A stretch of 41,905 bases of DNA. Origin: CAZHOV01 sp964534315 (lineage in GTDB: Bacteria; Bacteroidota; Bacteroidia; Chitinophagales; Saprospiraceae). Positions 7,773-16,544 of the stretch are shown here, piece after piece. Made by a program: the position numbers and the translations under genes. How positions within the stretch are numbered: the stretch's first letter is position 1; every line of letters begins with the position of its first letter. The stretch covers positions 1-41,905 of the forward strand of contig CAZHOV010000025.1 of the NCBI GenBank assembly GCA_964534315.1. The letters are read 5' to 3'. The notes under the pieces are model-generated. The model did no database searches. It was not told the DNA's origin and was given only the letters and a program-made list of their open reading frames with translations.

Positions 7773-9212
7773 ATGGATACTCGAAAAGAAATGGATCTAC
7801 TTGGCGAATTATCGATAGGAAAAGACCTTTATTACGGCATTCATACTCAGCGGGCGATCAATAACTTCGAGATCTCCAATACCAAGATTGGAGACTATCC
7901 GCTTTTTATTCAGGGATTGGTATTTACCAAAAAAGCTTGTGCCTATGCCAATAAAGATTTTGGTACGATACCTGACGATAAAGCGGAAATGATCATTAGA
8001 GCTTGTGATGAAATACTGGAGCATCTTTCAAAATACACCCCCTTTTTTCCTTCAGATGTTTTTCAGGGCGGAGCGGGAACATCCGTAAATATGAATACCA
8101 ATGAAGTCATCGCTAATGTGGCCCTGGAAATGAATGGTTATGAAAAGGGGCGATACGACATCTTGCATCCCAACGACCACGTCAATAAATCGCAGTCTAC
8201 CAACGATGCCTACCCCACGGGCTTCAGAGTGGCGATCTATTTTTACATCAATAAGTTGTTAGAAAAGATCCATTTAATTATTGAGGAGTTGGATAAAAAA
8301 GCCAAGGAGTTCGAAAACGTCTTAAAAATGGGGCGCACGCAGCTACAGGATGCCGTGCCCATGTCATTGGGCGATGAATTTTCAGCCTGGTCAGCTAATC
8401 TGCATGAAGAAATACTAAGTCTGGAGCGGACCAGAGACCTGATCCTGGAGGTTAATCTGGGATCAACGGCAATTGGTACTGGTGTTAATGCTCCTAAAGG
8501 CTTCTCTGAAATGTCTATTGCCTATCTACAGGAGTTTGCCGGTGCTCCTTTTGTCAAAGCAGCTAATTTGATCGAGGCTACTTCCGACTGCGGCGCTTAT
8601 GTGATGATCTCGGGAGCCTTAAAGCGTACGGCTGTCAAACTCTCCAAAATATGCAATGATCTGCGCTTACTTTCTTCCGGCCCCCGATGCGGGTTGAATG
8701 AGATCAATCTTCCGGAAATGCAGGCGGGGTCCTCCATTATGCCAGCCAAGGTGAACCCGGTAATCCCCGAGGTGGTCAATCAGGTCTGTTTTAAAATTAT
8801 TGGTAATGATGTGACGATCTCCTTTGCCGCCGAGGCAGGCCAATTGCAACTCAATGTCATGGAGCCGGTCATTGCACAAGCCCTGTTTGAATCGATTGAA
8901 TTACTCACCAACGCGGTAGCTACCCTTAGCGAAAAATGCATTAGGGGGATCAAGTCCAATGCAGAGCATACCAAAGAGATGGTTTTGAGTTCGGTAGGCT
9001 TAATTACCTTCCTTAGTCCCTATATTGGCCATCATATGGGTGATATTATCGGCAAGGAAGCGGTACTCACAGGAAAGACGGTACGCGAACTGGTCCTCGA
9101 AAAAAAGCTACTTAGCGAAGAACAACTCGACCGCATTCTCAGCCCCGAAAATTTGATGCGACCGGTTTATCAGGCAGAGTTGTACCGGATGACCAGGCGA
9201 CCGGATGACTAG
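7773..9212 (+). CDS. aspA: aspartate ammonia-lyase (aspartase)
   Basis: This cytoplasmic enzyme of the fumarase/aspartase superfamily deaminates L-aspartate to fumarate and ammonia. The product is 479 aa from ATG 7773 (MDTRKEMDLLGE); ATG 7746 would add nine residues unlike the family. The superfamily signature GSSIMPAKVNP is at residues 319-329. PAKVNP with alanine, followed by VIPEVVNQVCFKIIGND and EAGQLQLNVMEP, is the aspartase form rather than the MPGKVNP of class II fumarase. Substrate-binding blocks GGAGTSVNMNTNEV, KSQSTNDAYPT and GRTQLQDAVP are intact. The last residues TRRPDD are encoded by a 16-base tandem repeat that continues past the stop, so the C-terminal tail is probably not conserved. 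Confidence 0.93.
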   Translation: MDTRKEMDLLGELSIGKDLYYGIHTQRAINNFEISNTKIGDYPLFIQGLVFTKKACAYANKDFGTIPDDKAEMIIRACDEILEHLSKYTPFFPSDVFQGGAGTSVNMNTNEVIANVALEMNGYEKGRYDILHPNDHVNKSQSTNDAYPTGFRVAIYFYINKLLEKIHLIIEELDKKAKEFENVLKMGRTQLQDAVPMSLGDEFSAWSANLHEEILSLERTRDLILEVNLGSTAIGTGVNAPKGFSEMSIAYLQEFAGAPFVKAANLIEATSDCGAYVMISGALKRTAVKLSKICNDLRLLSSGPRCGLNEINLPEMQAGSSIMPAKVNPVIPEVVNQVCFKIIGNDVTISFAAEAGQLQLNVMEPVIAQALFESIELLTNAVATLSEKCIRGIKSNAEHTKEMVLSSVGLITFLSPYIGHHMGDIIGKEAVLTGKTVRELVLEKKLLSEEQLDRILSPENLMRPVYQAELYRMTRRPDD

Positions 9213-9245
9213 GCGACCAGACGACTAGACGACCAGACGACTAAA
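9186..9245. repeat. 16-bp tandem repeat across the aspA stop codon
   Basis: Units of GATGACCAGGCGACCG, GATGACTAGGCGACCA and GACGACTAGACGACCA follow each other with a partial fourth. The array starts inside the coding region and runs beyond the TAG. Each unit is itself two near-identical 8-base halves. Confidence 0.85.
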
Positions 9246-9271
9246 AGTAAGCGGGCAAAGATAGAAAGAAA

Positions 9272-11071
9272 TCATCCTCCGATCCTCTTGTCCTCTGGTC
9301 CTCTAATCCTCTTGACCACCAGATTTAGCAACAACAAAATCGTCACAAATCCGGCAATCCGGCCAATGAGGTCGCCCCACAGGACATAGAACGTAATAGA
9401 GGTATTAAATGGGATCATACCCGAAATGGCGATGGCTTTATCATACTCCGTTTTTTGAAGAATCCTGCCGCGCTGATCGATAAAGGCAGAGATGCCGGTG
9501 TTAGCAGCGCGTGCGATACTTCTTCTGTTTTCAATAGCCCGTAGGGAGGCGAAGGCCAGATGTTGACGGTGGCCGGGGGTATCGTCCCACCAACCATCAT
9601 TGGTCATGATAAACAAAGCCTGAGCGCCGCGTTTGATGTATTCGGTAACATACTCGCCGAAAACGGATTCATAACAGATAATTGGTGCAATGCCTGTAGT
9701 GCCATCGAAAAATACATCTCTTTTATCCTGCCGCCCATTGCCGGCTGTCGTTCCGCCAAAATAATCTACTACTGGACTGAGGAAAGAAAGAGCTTCCGCA
9801 TAGGGAAAGCTTTCTACGCCAGGCACCAATTTGGATTTGTGATAAACCGGATATTCATCCGTTCCATTAGTCAGTTGAATGGCTGAATTGAAGTATTCAT
9901 AATATAGCATTTTTTCGCCGTAAGTGTAGGTCCGCACGGTAGGGCGATCAGGTATGTCCTCCAGGTAACGCCTTATTATCCCCACTCCTGAAACTAGTTT
10001 TAGGTTGGGATATTGGTCAACGAAGGTTTTGATTTTTTTGAATGGATCGCGCTTCAATAGTATAGCGCTGTCTACTCCGTTAAAAACAGTCTCCGGCAAT
10101 AATAAATAATCCGTATTCTCTGAAAGTGTTTCCTTGGCTAAGGCGAGATAATGATCCAACTTTATGTCTTTGGGAGTAGTATCATCTTCGTAATGCGGCT
10201 CGTAATTGGGCTGGATGATTACAATTTCTTTTTCTTCCCCTTTATTTTCGTAAGTATAATAAAGGTAGAGCGATAAAACAACAGGAATAAAGACAACCAG
10301 AGCCAGCCTAAGCCAGGCTGGCCAGCTTATTTTTTCCTTCCGGATACGTTCTTTTACAAAAAGCTGAAACAAGATTAGATTAACCGCTAAAACCCAAAGA
10401 CTTCCGCCTAAAACACCGGTATATTCATACCATTGTATTAGGTAAGGAGCGTTAGCGAAGCTATTACCAAGGGTTAGCCAGGGCCAGGTAAGATCCCAGC
10501 GCATGTGGAGGTATTCAAAAGTGAGCCAGTAGGCTACGAAGCCCAGGTAGACCAGACTCGGTTTAAAAATCTTTCGGCTTTTGTGAAATAACCAAATTGG
10601 AATAGTCATCAAAAGGGCATTGACAAAATTTGCCATGATACCCGCGATAATTGCTGCATTAGCTACCCAAAAGGTGGAGAATATGTTCCAAACCAAAAAG
10701 GCGGTATAAGCATACCAAAAAACTTTTCTACCCTGCTTTTTTCCACCCGCCTCGCTGATTTTATATTCTATGAAAAGAATAGGGACGAAAGCAAAAAAGA
10801 TGAAAAAGGGAAAAGGCTTTAAAACGAAATCACCGGCAAATAAAAATCCGGCCAAAGCTGATACAGTTAACCAAATACGCTGCTCATAGGCTTTGTTTCG
10901 AAGCCAGATGGTCACCACCAGTCCCCAAAAAGAGAGAAATAAGCCCAATGGCAGATAGCCCCAAAACTCCTGATCCAACGTGCGTTGATACATGACTACC
11001 GGGAAGGCGATCAATCCTGCTATACACAACAACAGCAAAGGAATCCAGTATTTATTTGGCATACGTTCCAT
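9272..11071 (-). CDS. lnt: apolipoprotein N-acyltransferase
   Basis: This inner-membrane enzyme adds the third acyl chain to the N-terminal cysteine of lipoproteins. The product is 599 aa, long for the family. About eight hydrophobic segments occupy residues 8-275 (plus one at 575-590) and a nitrilase-type domain spans 282-570. The catalytic triad is visible as Glu327 in LLPETVF, Lys412 in YHKSKLVPG and Cys467 in IICYESVF. The start ATG at 11071 follows directly on the metG stop with no gap; ATG 11062 (MPNKYWIPL) is a possible alternative. The C-terminal KRIRGPEDKRIGG is encoded by an 8-base tandem repeat and is likely non-functional. Confidence 0.93.
   Translation of the reverse strand: MERMPNKYWIPLLLLCIAGLIAFPVVMYQRTLDQEFWGYLPLGLFLSFWGLVVTIWLRNKAYEQRIWLTVSALAGFLFAGDFVLKPFPFFIFFAFVPILFIEYKISEAGGKKQGRKVFWYAYTAFLVWNIFSTFWVANAAIIAGIMANFVNALLMTIPIWLFHKSRKIFKPSLVYLGFVAYWLTFEYLHMRWDLTWPWLTLGNSFANAPYLIQWYEYTGVLGGSLWVLAVNLILFQLFVKERIRKEKISWPAWLRLALVVFIPVVLSLYLYYTYENKGEEKEIVIIQPNYEPHYEDDTTPKDIKLDHYLALAKETLSENTDYLLLPETVFNGVDSAILLKRDPFKKIKTFVDQYPNLKLVSGVGIIRRYLEDIPDRPTVRTYTYGEKMLYYEYFNSAIQLTNGTDEYPVYHKSKLVPGVESFPYAEALSFLSPVVDYFGGTTAGNGRQDKRDVFFDGTTGIAPIICYESVFGEYVTEYIKRGAQALFIMTNDGWWDDTPGHRQHLAFASLRAIENRRSIARAANTGISAFIDQRGRILQKTEYDKAIAISGMIPFNTSITFYVLWGDLIGRIAGFVTILLLLNLVVKRIRGPEDKRIGG
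9273..9320. repeat. 8-bp tandem repeat encoding the Lnt C-terminus
   Basis: On the coding (minus) strand the units read AGAGGATT, AGAGGACC, AGAGGACA, AGAGGATC, GGAGGATG, ending at the TGA. It faces the 16-bp array at the end of the convergent aspA gene 27 bases away. Confidence 0.82.
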
Positions 11072-13192
11072 TTATCTCACTATAAATCCGTTTCCAAAGC
11101 CTCCTTCTGGGCTGACAAAACAAAGTTTGCCTTCTGCATCCTCCGCCATCAGGATCATTCCTTGCGACATTGCTCCTCTGAGTTTTTTAGGGGCAAGGTT
11201 GGCAACTAGCACCACTTGTTGGCCAATCACTTCTTCAGGTTTGTAGAACTCGGCTATGCCGGAAACGACCGTTCGCTTTTCAAACTCCAGATCAACGGTC
11301 AATTTGAGGAGTTTTTTAGTCTTGGGCATCTTTTCTGCTTCAATGATGGTTCCGGTTCTGAGGTCCAATTTGGTAAAGTCGCCAAACTGTATCTCCTCCT
11401 TCAGAGGCTCTCGTTCGGTTTGCTTTTCGGCTTCTAGGATGGATGTAAGTTTTGCTTTCTGGGCTTCGACAATCTTTAGCCTACTATCATCTTTGCGGTC
11501 AACGATCTTGGCAAAAAGAATCTCCGGCTCGCCGATTTTGTGGCCGGCAGGAAGTATAGCCTGGCTATCATCCAGCCTATTTAATGCTGCTGCCAGATCG
11601 CCATTTTGAGCTTCCGGCAGATTGATCAGCTTACGCAGACGCTTGGAAGTGAACGGAATAAAGGGTTCTACCAGTAGACTTAGCAATCCCACAATCTGTA
11701 GGCTGGTAAACATGCACTCTTTTATGACCTCGCTATCGGGCTCGGTCTTATAGATCTTCCAGGGAGATACTTCCTGCAGGTACGTATTTCCCCAGGTAGC
11801 AATTTCCATTAAGGTATTGGCGGCGGCCTTGAAGGTGAAACCTTCAATTTCCTCACCTAGTCGCTTGGTCAATTGGTTGATTGCTGCCAGTTGGTTAGTC
11901 CAGGAAGCTGGTGGCTTGGGAATTATCCCGTCATAGTATTTATTGGTGAGGACAATAACCCGGTTAACGAAGTTGCCGAGTTTATCGGCCAGCTCCTTAT
12001 CATGAAAATCTGTGAATTCATCCCACTTAAAATCGCTGTCTCGGTTTTCCGGCATATTGCGGATGAGGGCATAACGGAGGGCATCTTCTTTGTTGGGAAA
12101 ATCAGCAAATTCTTCCAAATAAACATGTTGCTCGATGCCCCAACCTCTGGATTTGGAAAATTTCTGCCCCTCAAAGTTGAGAAACTGATTGGCTGGAACA
12201 TTTACGGGTAGTACATAATCGCCGTGCGCCTTGAGCATCGCCGGGAATACAATGCAGTGAAAGACAATATTATCTTTTCCGATAAAATGGACCAAATTGA
12301 CATCCGCTCCTTTCCAGTAATCTTCCCAGTCTTCTCCGTGTTCTTCTGCCCACTGGCGCGTAGAAGAAATATAGCCGATAGGGGCATCAAACCAAACGTA
12401 CAACACCTTTCCTTCTCCTCCCTCAACAGGAACGGGAATGCCCCAGGAAAGATCACGGGTAATGGCTCTGGATTGCAGGCCATTATCCAGCCATGAAAGG
12501 CACTGCCCCACCACATGTTTTTTCCAGGTTTTGGGATCATGGTGTTGCTGCCCGTCTAAGAGCCCCTTTTCGATCCATTCGCGCAACCAGCTTTCATGAT
12601 TTTGCAATTTAAAATACCAGTGCTTGGTCTCTTTGAGCTCGGGGCTTTTTCCGCTAAGGGTAGATACCGGATTGATGAGCTCGGTAGGGGAGAGGTCGGA
12701 GCCACAGTTTTCGCATTGATCGCCAAAGGCTTCATCGTGACCACATTTGGGGCAAGTACCCTTAATGTAGCGATCAGCGAGAAATTGATCAAATTCCGGA
12801 TCGTAATATTGCTTGGTTGTACGCTCTTCCAGATCCTCCCCTTTCTCATAAAGCTCCTTGAAAAAGCCCTGAGCGGTCTCATGATGCAGTTCAGCGCTGG
12901 TGCGGTGGTAATAATCAAACGAAATACCTAACCGTTCAAAAGAAGACTTATTCAGCTCGTGGTATTTATCGATAATTTCTTTTGGGGAAATGCCTTCTTT
13001 TTTTGCTCGTATCGTAATGGCCGCCCCGTGCTCATCTGATCCGCACACAAAAAGGACTTTCTCTCCCATCAATCGAAGAAATCGCACATAAATATCGGCT
13101 GGAAGGTAAGCTCCGGCCAGGTGCCCGAGATGTAAAGCCCCATTGGCATAGGGCAAAGCAGAGGTTATTAAGTGTTTTTTCGGATTTGACAT
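11072..13192 (-). CDS. metG: methionyl-tRNA synthetase
   Basis: This class I cytoplasmic enzyme attaches methionine to tRNA-Met. The product is 706 aa. The HIGH-type motif HLGHL is at residues 21-25. The zinc knuckle CPKCGHDEAFGDQCENCG has four cysteines, and the KMSKS-type motif reads KFSKSRG. After the helical anticodon domain, residues of about 600-706 form an EMAP/Trbp111-type tRNA-binding domain (DLRTGTIIEAEKMPKTKKL through LRGAMSQGMIL), which usually also supports dimerisation. The stop codon directly abuts the Lnt start, so the two genes form one transcript. A -7-like element lies just upstream. Confidence 0.96.
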   Translation of the reverse strand: MSNPKKHLITSALPYANGALHLGHLAGAYLPADIYVRFLRLMGEKVLFVCGSDEHGAAITIRAKKEGISPKEIIDKYHELNKSSFERLGISFDYYHRTSAELHHETAQGFFKELYEKGEDLEERTTKQYYDPEFDQFLADRYIKGTCPKCGHDEAFGDQCENCGSDLSPTELINPVSTLSGKSPELKETKHWYFKLQNHESWLREWIEKGLLDGQQHHDPKTWKKHVVGQCLSWLDNGLQSRAITRDLSWGIPVPVEGGEGKVLYVWFDAPIGYISSTRQWAEEHGEDWEDYWKGADVNLVHFIGKDNIVFHCIVFPAMLKAHGDYVLPVNVPANQFLNFEGQKFSKSRGWGIEQHVYLEEFADFPNKEDALRYALIRNMPENRDSDFKWDEFTDFHDKELADKLGNFVNRVIVLTNKYYDGIIPKPPASWTNQLAAINQLTKRLGEEIEGFTFKAAANTLMEIATWGNTYLQEVSPWKIYKTEPDSEVIKECMFTSLQIVGLLSLLVEPFIPFTSKRLRKLINLPEAQNGDLAAALNRLDDSQAILPAGHKIGEPEILFAKIVDRKDDSRLKIVEAQKAKLTSILEAEKQTEREPLKEEIQFGDFTKLDLRTGTIIEAEKMPKTKKLLKLTVDLEFEKRTVVSGIAEFYKPEEVIGQQVVLVANLAPKKLRGAMSQGMILMAEDAEGKLCFVSPEGGFGNGFIVR

Positions 13193-13211
13193 ACTTTTTC
13201 AATTTGTAGGG

Positions 13212-13219
13212 CAAATGTA
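13212..13219 (-). promoter_or_regulatory. candidate -7 element for metG
   Basis: The minus strand reads TACATTTG, an exact TAnnTTTG match 20 bases upstream of the metG ATG. A clear -33 TTTG at the usual spacing was not found. Confidence 0.4.
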
Positions 13220-13226
13220 ATCAATT

Positions 13227-13254
13227 AACAATGAACAATGAGCAATGAACAATT
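13227..13254. repeat. heptamer repeats (AACAATG x2, AGCAATG, AACAATT)
   Basis: Four consecutive 7-base units lie upstream of metG. They share the CAATG core with the arrays at 80-150 and 5641-5720. Confidence 0.75.
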
Positions 13255-13336
13255 GGGAGGTACAAAACTCTTTAACTTCTTGGCTCCAAAAGCAGCAAAT
13301 AAATTAAAAGTTTTTTACACTCTTACGTTAAAAATA

Positions 13337-13435
13337 AATAATGAATAGTGAATAATGAACAGTTCAAGACCGAAGGTCTTGAACTACTAACTACTAACTA
13401 CTAACTGCTCATTGCTCATTGCCCACTGCCCACGG
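13337..13435. repeat. two heptamer arrays flanking a GAA-loop hairpin
   Basis: AATAATG, AATAGTG, AATAATG and AACAGTT run from 13337 to 13364. A 9-bp perfect stem TTCAAGACC-GAA-GGTCTTGAA follows at 13363-13383. Then come ACTACTA three times, ACTGCTC, ATTGCTC, ATTGCCC, ACTGCCC and a partial unit to 13435. The last units lie inside the 3' end of the lipoprotein gene and encode its VGSGQ ending. Confidence 0.82.
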
Positions 13436-14042
13436 CTTTTACCTTCAAGGTAAGTGGTAACTTCAAATGCTCAATCACCAATTCTTCTCCAAAATCGGCG
13501 ACTACTTTACGGCGTTTTTTGCTTCCCCGTTCTATTTTAATTAATTCGTTGGTATTGTTGTCGTAGTAATAATAGAAAAAGCCGGCGGGAAGTTCCTGAC
13601 GGTAGAGCGTTTGTTGGTTGAGGGTGTCCGAGAGCACCAATGTCTCTTCACTGACGGTGTGCTGACCGATGATCAGCCGGAAATCTTTGACGATGAGGTT
13701 GAGGATGATCTTTTTATTTAATCGTTTGACGCATTGATTGATCCGGTATTTCTCCGGAAAAATGGTGAGGTCGAAGATCGTTTGGCCGGTTTTGGTGGCG
13801 AAGACCGTCCGGTAGGATTGGTCTTTGGATTGATATTTAAAGATCAGCAGTCCGCTGAAATAGCGTTTTTTATATTGTATGGCCAGATCCAGGATAGCGG
13901 ATTGCTGTTGCCCGTAATAGATAGAACGCAAGGTGTCTTTGACGACTAGCGGATTAGGGGTAGGAAAATAGGATTTATAATCATTGGAACAGGCTGTCGA
14001 GAGGACAATGGTTAGCAGTAATCCATAGCAAATACTTCTCAT
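13416..14042 (-). CDS. putative lipoprotein of unknown function
   Basis: The 208-aa product starts with a lipoprotein signal peptide (CYGLLLTIVLSTACS) whose lipobox cysteine is Cys18, so it should be lipidated and sit in the inner or outer membrane. After a short linker the chain has alternating hydrophobic/polar strands, suggesting a beta-rich fold such as a LolA/DUF4292-like sandwich; I do not recognise the family with certainty. It is the last of three genes on the minus strand, starting 28 bases beyond the YbjN-like gene's stop, so it probably shares its transcript. Its final residues KAVGSGQ derive from the heptamer repeat array and are unlikely to matter. Confidence 0.7.
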   Translation of the reverse strand: MRSICYGLLLTIVLSTACSNDYKSYFPTPNPLVVKDTLRSIYYGQQQSAILDLAIQYKKRYFSGLLIFKYQSKDQSYRTVFATKTGQTIFDLTIFPEKYRINQCVKRLNKKIILNLIVKDFRLIIGQHTVSEETLVLSDTLNQQTLYRQELPAGFFYYYYDNNTNELIKIERGSKKRRKVVADFGEELVIEHLKLPLTLKVKAVGSGQ

Positions 14043-14070
14043 AGATGCGAAGATAGGATATTCAACGTAT

Positions 14071-14523
14071 TTATTCTTCCTCTACTTTTTGTAAGATTTC
14101 AGATGGGCTTAATTCTGAGTATAAGATATCGAAAAATCCGGGAAAATAGGTGTTGGAAACACTTAGATTGTAGACGATCAATTGTTCAATTTGGCTGTTA
14201 AAGACTTCAGAGCGAGAAAAATCGTGACCTGCTTTAAAGCGCACACTTCCATCGTCGTAGTCGAATTCAAAATTACCTACCGGTAGCCCCAGGTTGGCGA
14301 GAGTGATGTATTTGACAAGTACATCATGCTTTTCAGGAGGAATAGGCAAGGGGTAAAAAGAGTAGACAATAATCTGGTGCTTATCATTACGAGGGTGGAT
14401 AAAGCAAGGCCAGGTGTTGTCATGATCTCCCTGATAATTGAAGGTGATAATGTCTTGCTCTTGTATGATTTCGTATGGCCAGTCTAGTTCTTTTAGGACT
14501 TCGATGGTGCGGTTAAATAGCAT
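14071..14523 (-). CDS. YbjN / type III secretion chaperone-like protein
   Basis: This 150-aa acidic protein has no signal peptide. The pattern fits the YbjN family, which adopts the fold of type III secretion chaperones: an N-terminal helix (FNRTIEVLKELDWPYE), strand pairs around ITFNYQG and HQIIVYSFYPL, then a helix VLVKYITLANLGLPVGNFEFDYDDGSVRFK, and a C-terminal helix ending in a glutamate run. It starts 14 bases after the stop of the large glycine-rich protein gene, which suggests co-expression. A chaperone or binding-partner role for that protein is my inference; family members are also found as stand-alone cytosolic proteins of unclear function. Confidence 0.65.
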   Translation of the reverse strand: MLFNRTIEVLKELDWPYEIIQEQDIITFNYQGDHDNTWPCFIHPRNDKHQIIVYSFYPLPIPPEKHDVLVKYITLANLGLPVGNFEFDYDDGSVRFKAGHDFSRSEVFNSQIEQLIVYNLSVSNTYFPGFFDILYSELSPSEILQKVEEE

Positions 14524-14537
14524 AGGATTGCTTCCTG

Positions 14538-16544
14538 TTATTTTTGAAATCGGGCTTTTTTCCAGCCAGCATTAGCTTCCTGATCGTTGATAAATGATAA
14601 GTAATAGAAATAAAGATTCAGTCTTTCGACTAAGCGGTTAAAATTAGCATCTTCCGCGGGTTTTTCGGTGTTTGAACAATCTTCTTTTAAATCTTGAAAA
14701 GCCATATCTAAAATATGATAAAGTTTGTGTTCTGTTTTTCCGGCATGATCACTTTGTATTTCTTTAGTCAATTTTGAGTTATCATCTCCCTGTCCAATAT
14801 TCTGAAAGATAGTAATAATATCCGATTTGTGGGCATGTGCAAAATTGAGCCATTCGTCAGGGGATTTAGGGGCGCGATCACTTCTTGCTGAATCTCTTGA
14901 TTTTTGACGTTTGGTAAGTCCGTTATATACTGTTAATAGGTAAGTTAATGTACTAGTACCTAAGGATCTGTCTGTACCTCCACCTTTGGAGATACCCATG
15001 CCAAAATCTACATTTATAGGGCCGCCAGCAGCGACACTACCTTCTGCGGAGGCATTAAAGTCGTGGAAGGTTCTGCGATATTGGAGGCGCCAGCCGCCGG
15101 AGTTCCGCATGCCCAAAACAAAATTGAGTTCCAGTCCGGTACTGGATCCGGCCTGAATATTTCCGGATAGGTTGACTGGGATGTCTTCAAATATTTTTTC
15201 TAAGTGATTAAATCCAAAAGCTTTTTTCACTTTGTCGATAGCTTCGTTCATTATTTCGCGGTCACCAGCGGGGATGGGATTCTCAGGAGTGCCATGGTCA
15301 AGGACATGACCAGCATCAACAAGTTGCTCTTCAAAATTTTGAGCGGCTTCCAGCCACCCCTGATTACATAGTTTTTCGGCACTTTCTCCTTTTATACCTC
15401 CTTTTAGGCTTACTCCGGAAACAAATTTCAAATTGAGGTAGGTACCGTCATTATCGGGGTTAGCGTGATTTTTTATTCTTGTATAGGCTACTTGTACATC
15501 TAGTAATCCACCCAATTTAAAAGATCCGCCCACAGATACTACGCCGGCTGTTCGACGGTTTTTGATTCCATTGACTTTATCTTTTTTTCTAAAGTCCAGG
15601 ATTTTTTCTGAAGCATTTAAGCTTACACCCGCCACTGGGGCATCAAATTTAGCTCCCAATTTTCCTTTGTAAACATTTACTTTTGTAACGGATTGTTTAG
15701 AAAGGTTTTCTATTTCTTCGTAATTCTCCGAGTTGATTCCAAGCAAGGGGAGCAGTTGGGAAAAATTCTTTTTATTTTCTTTTCGACCCTGGTAAGAATT
15801 GTCAATTAAGTCCGCTTTTGCAGCATTATATACGGCCAGTTGTTTTTTCCTTCTAACCATGTTTAATCCACTACGGATACATTTCTGCGAAGTATAGGCT
15901 GCCCATTGTTCCGGGCTGGCAAAAACTTTTGTTCGGCCATACCCCAGGCTGGCATCTGCACCTCCGCCAATTAATCCCGCCAGGCCTACCTCTCCGAAGG
16001 CATTTGCTCCGACACCGGTACTACTCCTTATCTTCCGGTCGTCTTCAATCCAGAGATTTTGGTGGTAGGTAACATTTAGACCTGCCTTAGCACCGCCTCT
16101 GGCACCTACGGAAACCCCTAATTTTAACGTTAAAGAATAGCTGCCTACATCTCCGCTCAAAAGAGGTTTGATAAATCCCAATAATTTTCGGACGCTGAGT
16201 TCGCTAAAGTTGATGGCATGCTCAGCATGTTTCATGGCTTTGATCTTAAACTTTTCTTTGCGGTAATTCTCTTCTGTAATAGCTCCGGATTTTCGGTCCT
16301 CCTCTAATCTTCTTTCTGCAGCTTTTCTTTCAGAGATATAGTCACCTCTGGCTTCTTTTTTTTCGCTCCTCGCACTATCCATGGAGGTGATATGAGCACT
16401 TATTTCATCAATTTTTGCTTCAAGATTATTGACTAAGTCTCTATCTGATATATCGAAGTTGATAATTTTTTCAGCTTCTTTTTTTATTTCTATTTCAAGT
16501 TGCGTTTTCATCTCTCCGGGAGAGGGAGGCATTGCAGCTCCCAT
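14538..16544 (-). CDS. large glycine-rich protein of unknown function (possible exported effector)
   Basis: The open frame from ATG 16544 gives 668 aa. Residues 10-125 are charged and helical (coiled-coil prone, ending near KAMKHAEHAINFSEL). Residues of about 135-560 are rich in glycine and alternating strand-like segments, for example GVSVGARGGAKAGLNVTY, GGGADASLGYGRTKVF, SVGGSFKLGGLLDVQVAY and FGMGISKGGGTD, as in a beta-barrel or pore-forming protein. The last 120 residues are helical. No signal peptide is seen. The ATG is probably not the original start: the frame stays open for another 131 codons upstream to a TAA, beyond which the frame continues to an ATG at 17078. The proline-rich PPPIQRNGPP stretch upstream resembles linkers in DUF4157-type contractile-injection-associated proteins, but this is a weak resemblance. 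Confidence 0.6.
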   Translation of the reverse strand: MGAAMPPSPGEMKTQLEIEIKKEAEKIINFDISDRDLVNNLEAKIDEISAHITSMDSARSEKKEARGDYISERKAAERRLEEDRKSGAITEENYRKEKFKIKAMKHAEHAINFSELSVRKLLGFIKPLLSGDVGSYSLTLKLGVSVGARGGAKAGLNVTYHQNLWIEDDRKIRSSTGVGANAFGEVGLAGLIGGGADASLGYGRTKVFASPEQWAAYTSQKCIRSGLNMVRRKKQLAVYNAAKADLIDNSYQGRKENKKNFSQLLPLLGINSENYEEIENLSKQSVTKVNVYKGKLGAKFDAPVAGVSLNASEKILDFRKKDKVNGIKNRRTAGVVSVGGSFKLGGLLDVQVAYTRIKNHANPDNDGTYLNLKFVSGVSLKGGIKGESAEKLCNQGWLEAAQNFEEQLVDAGHVLDHGTPENPIPAGDREIMNEAIDKVKKAFGFNHLEKIFEDIPVNLSGNIQAGSSTGLELNFVLGMRNSGGWRLQYRRTFHDFNASAEGSVAAGGPINVDFGMGISKGGGTDRSLGTSTLTYLLTVYNGLTKRQKSRDSARSDRAPKSPDEWLNFAHAHKSDIITIFQNIGQGDDNSKLTKEIQSDHAGKTEHKLYHILDMAFQDLKEDCSNTEKPAEDANFNRLVERLNLYFYYLSFINDQEANAGWKKARFQK

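Noticed and set aside
7773..9212. Class II fumarase (fumC).
   Set aside because: The signature is GSSIMPAKVNP with Ala and the following VIPEVVNQVCFKIIGND pattern, which is the aspartase form; fumarase has MPGKVNP.
12202..12540. Additional coding regions in the alternative frames inside metG.
   Set aside because: They overlap the strongly conserved metG sequence and have no recognisable domain; they are shadows.
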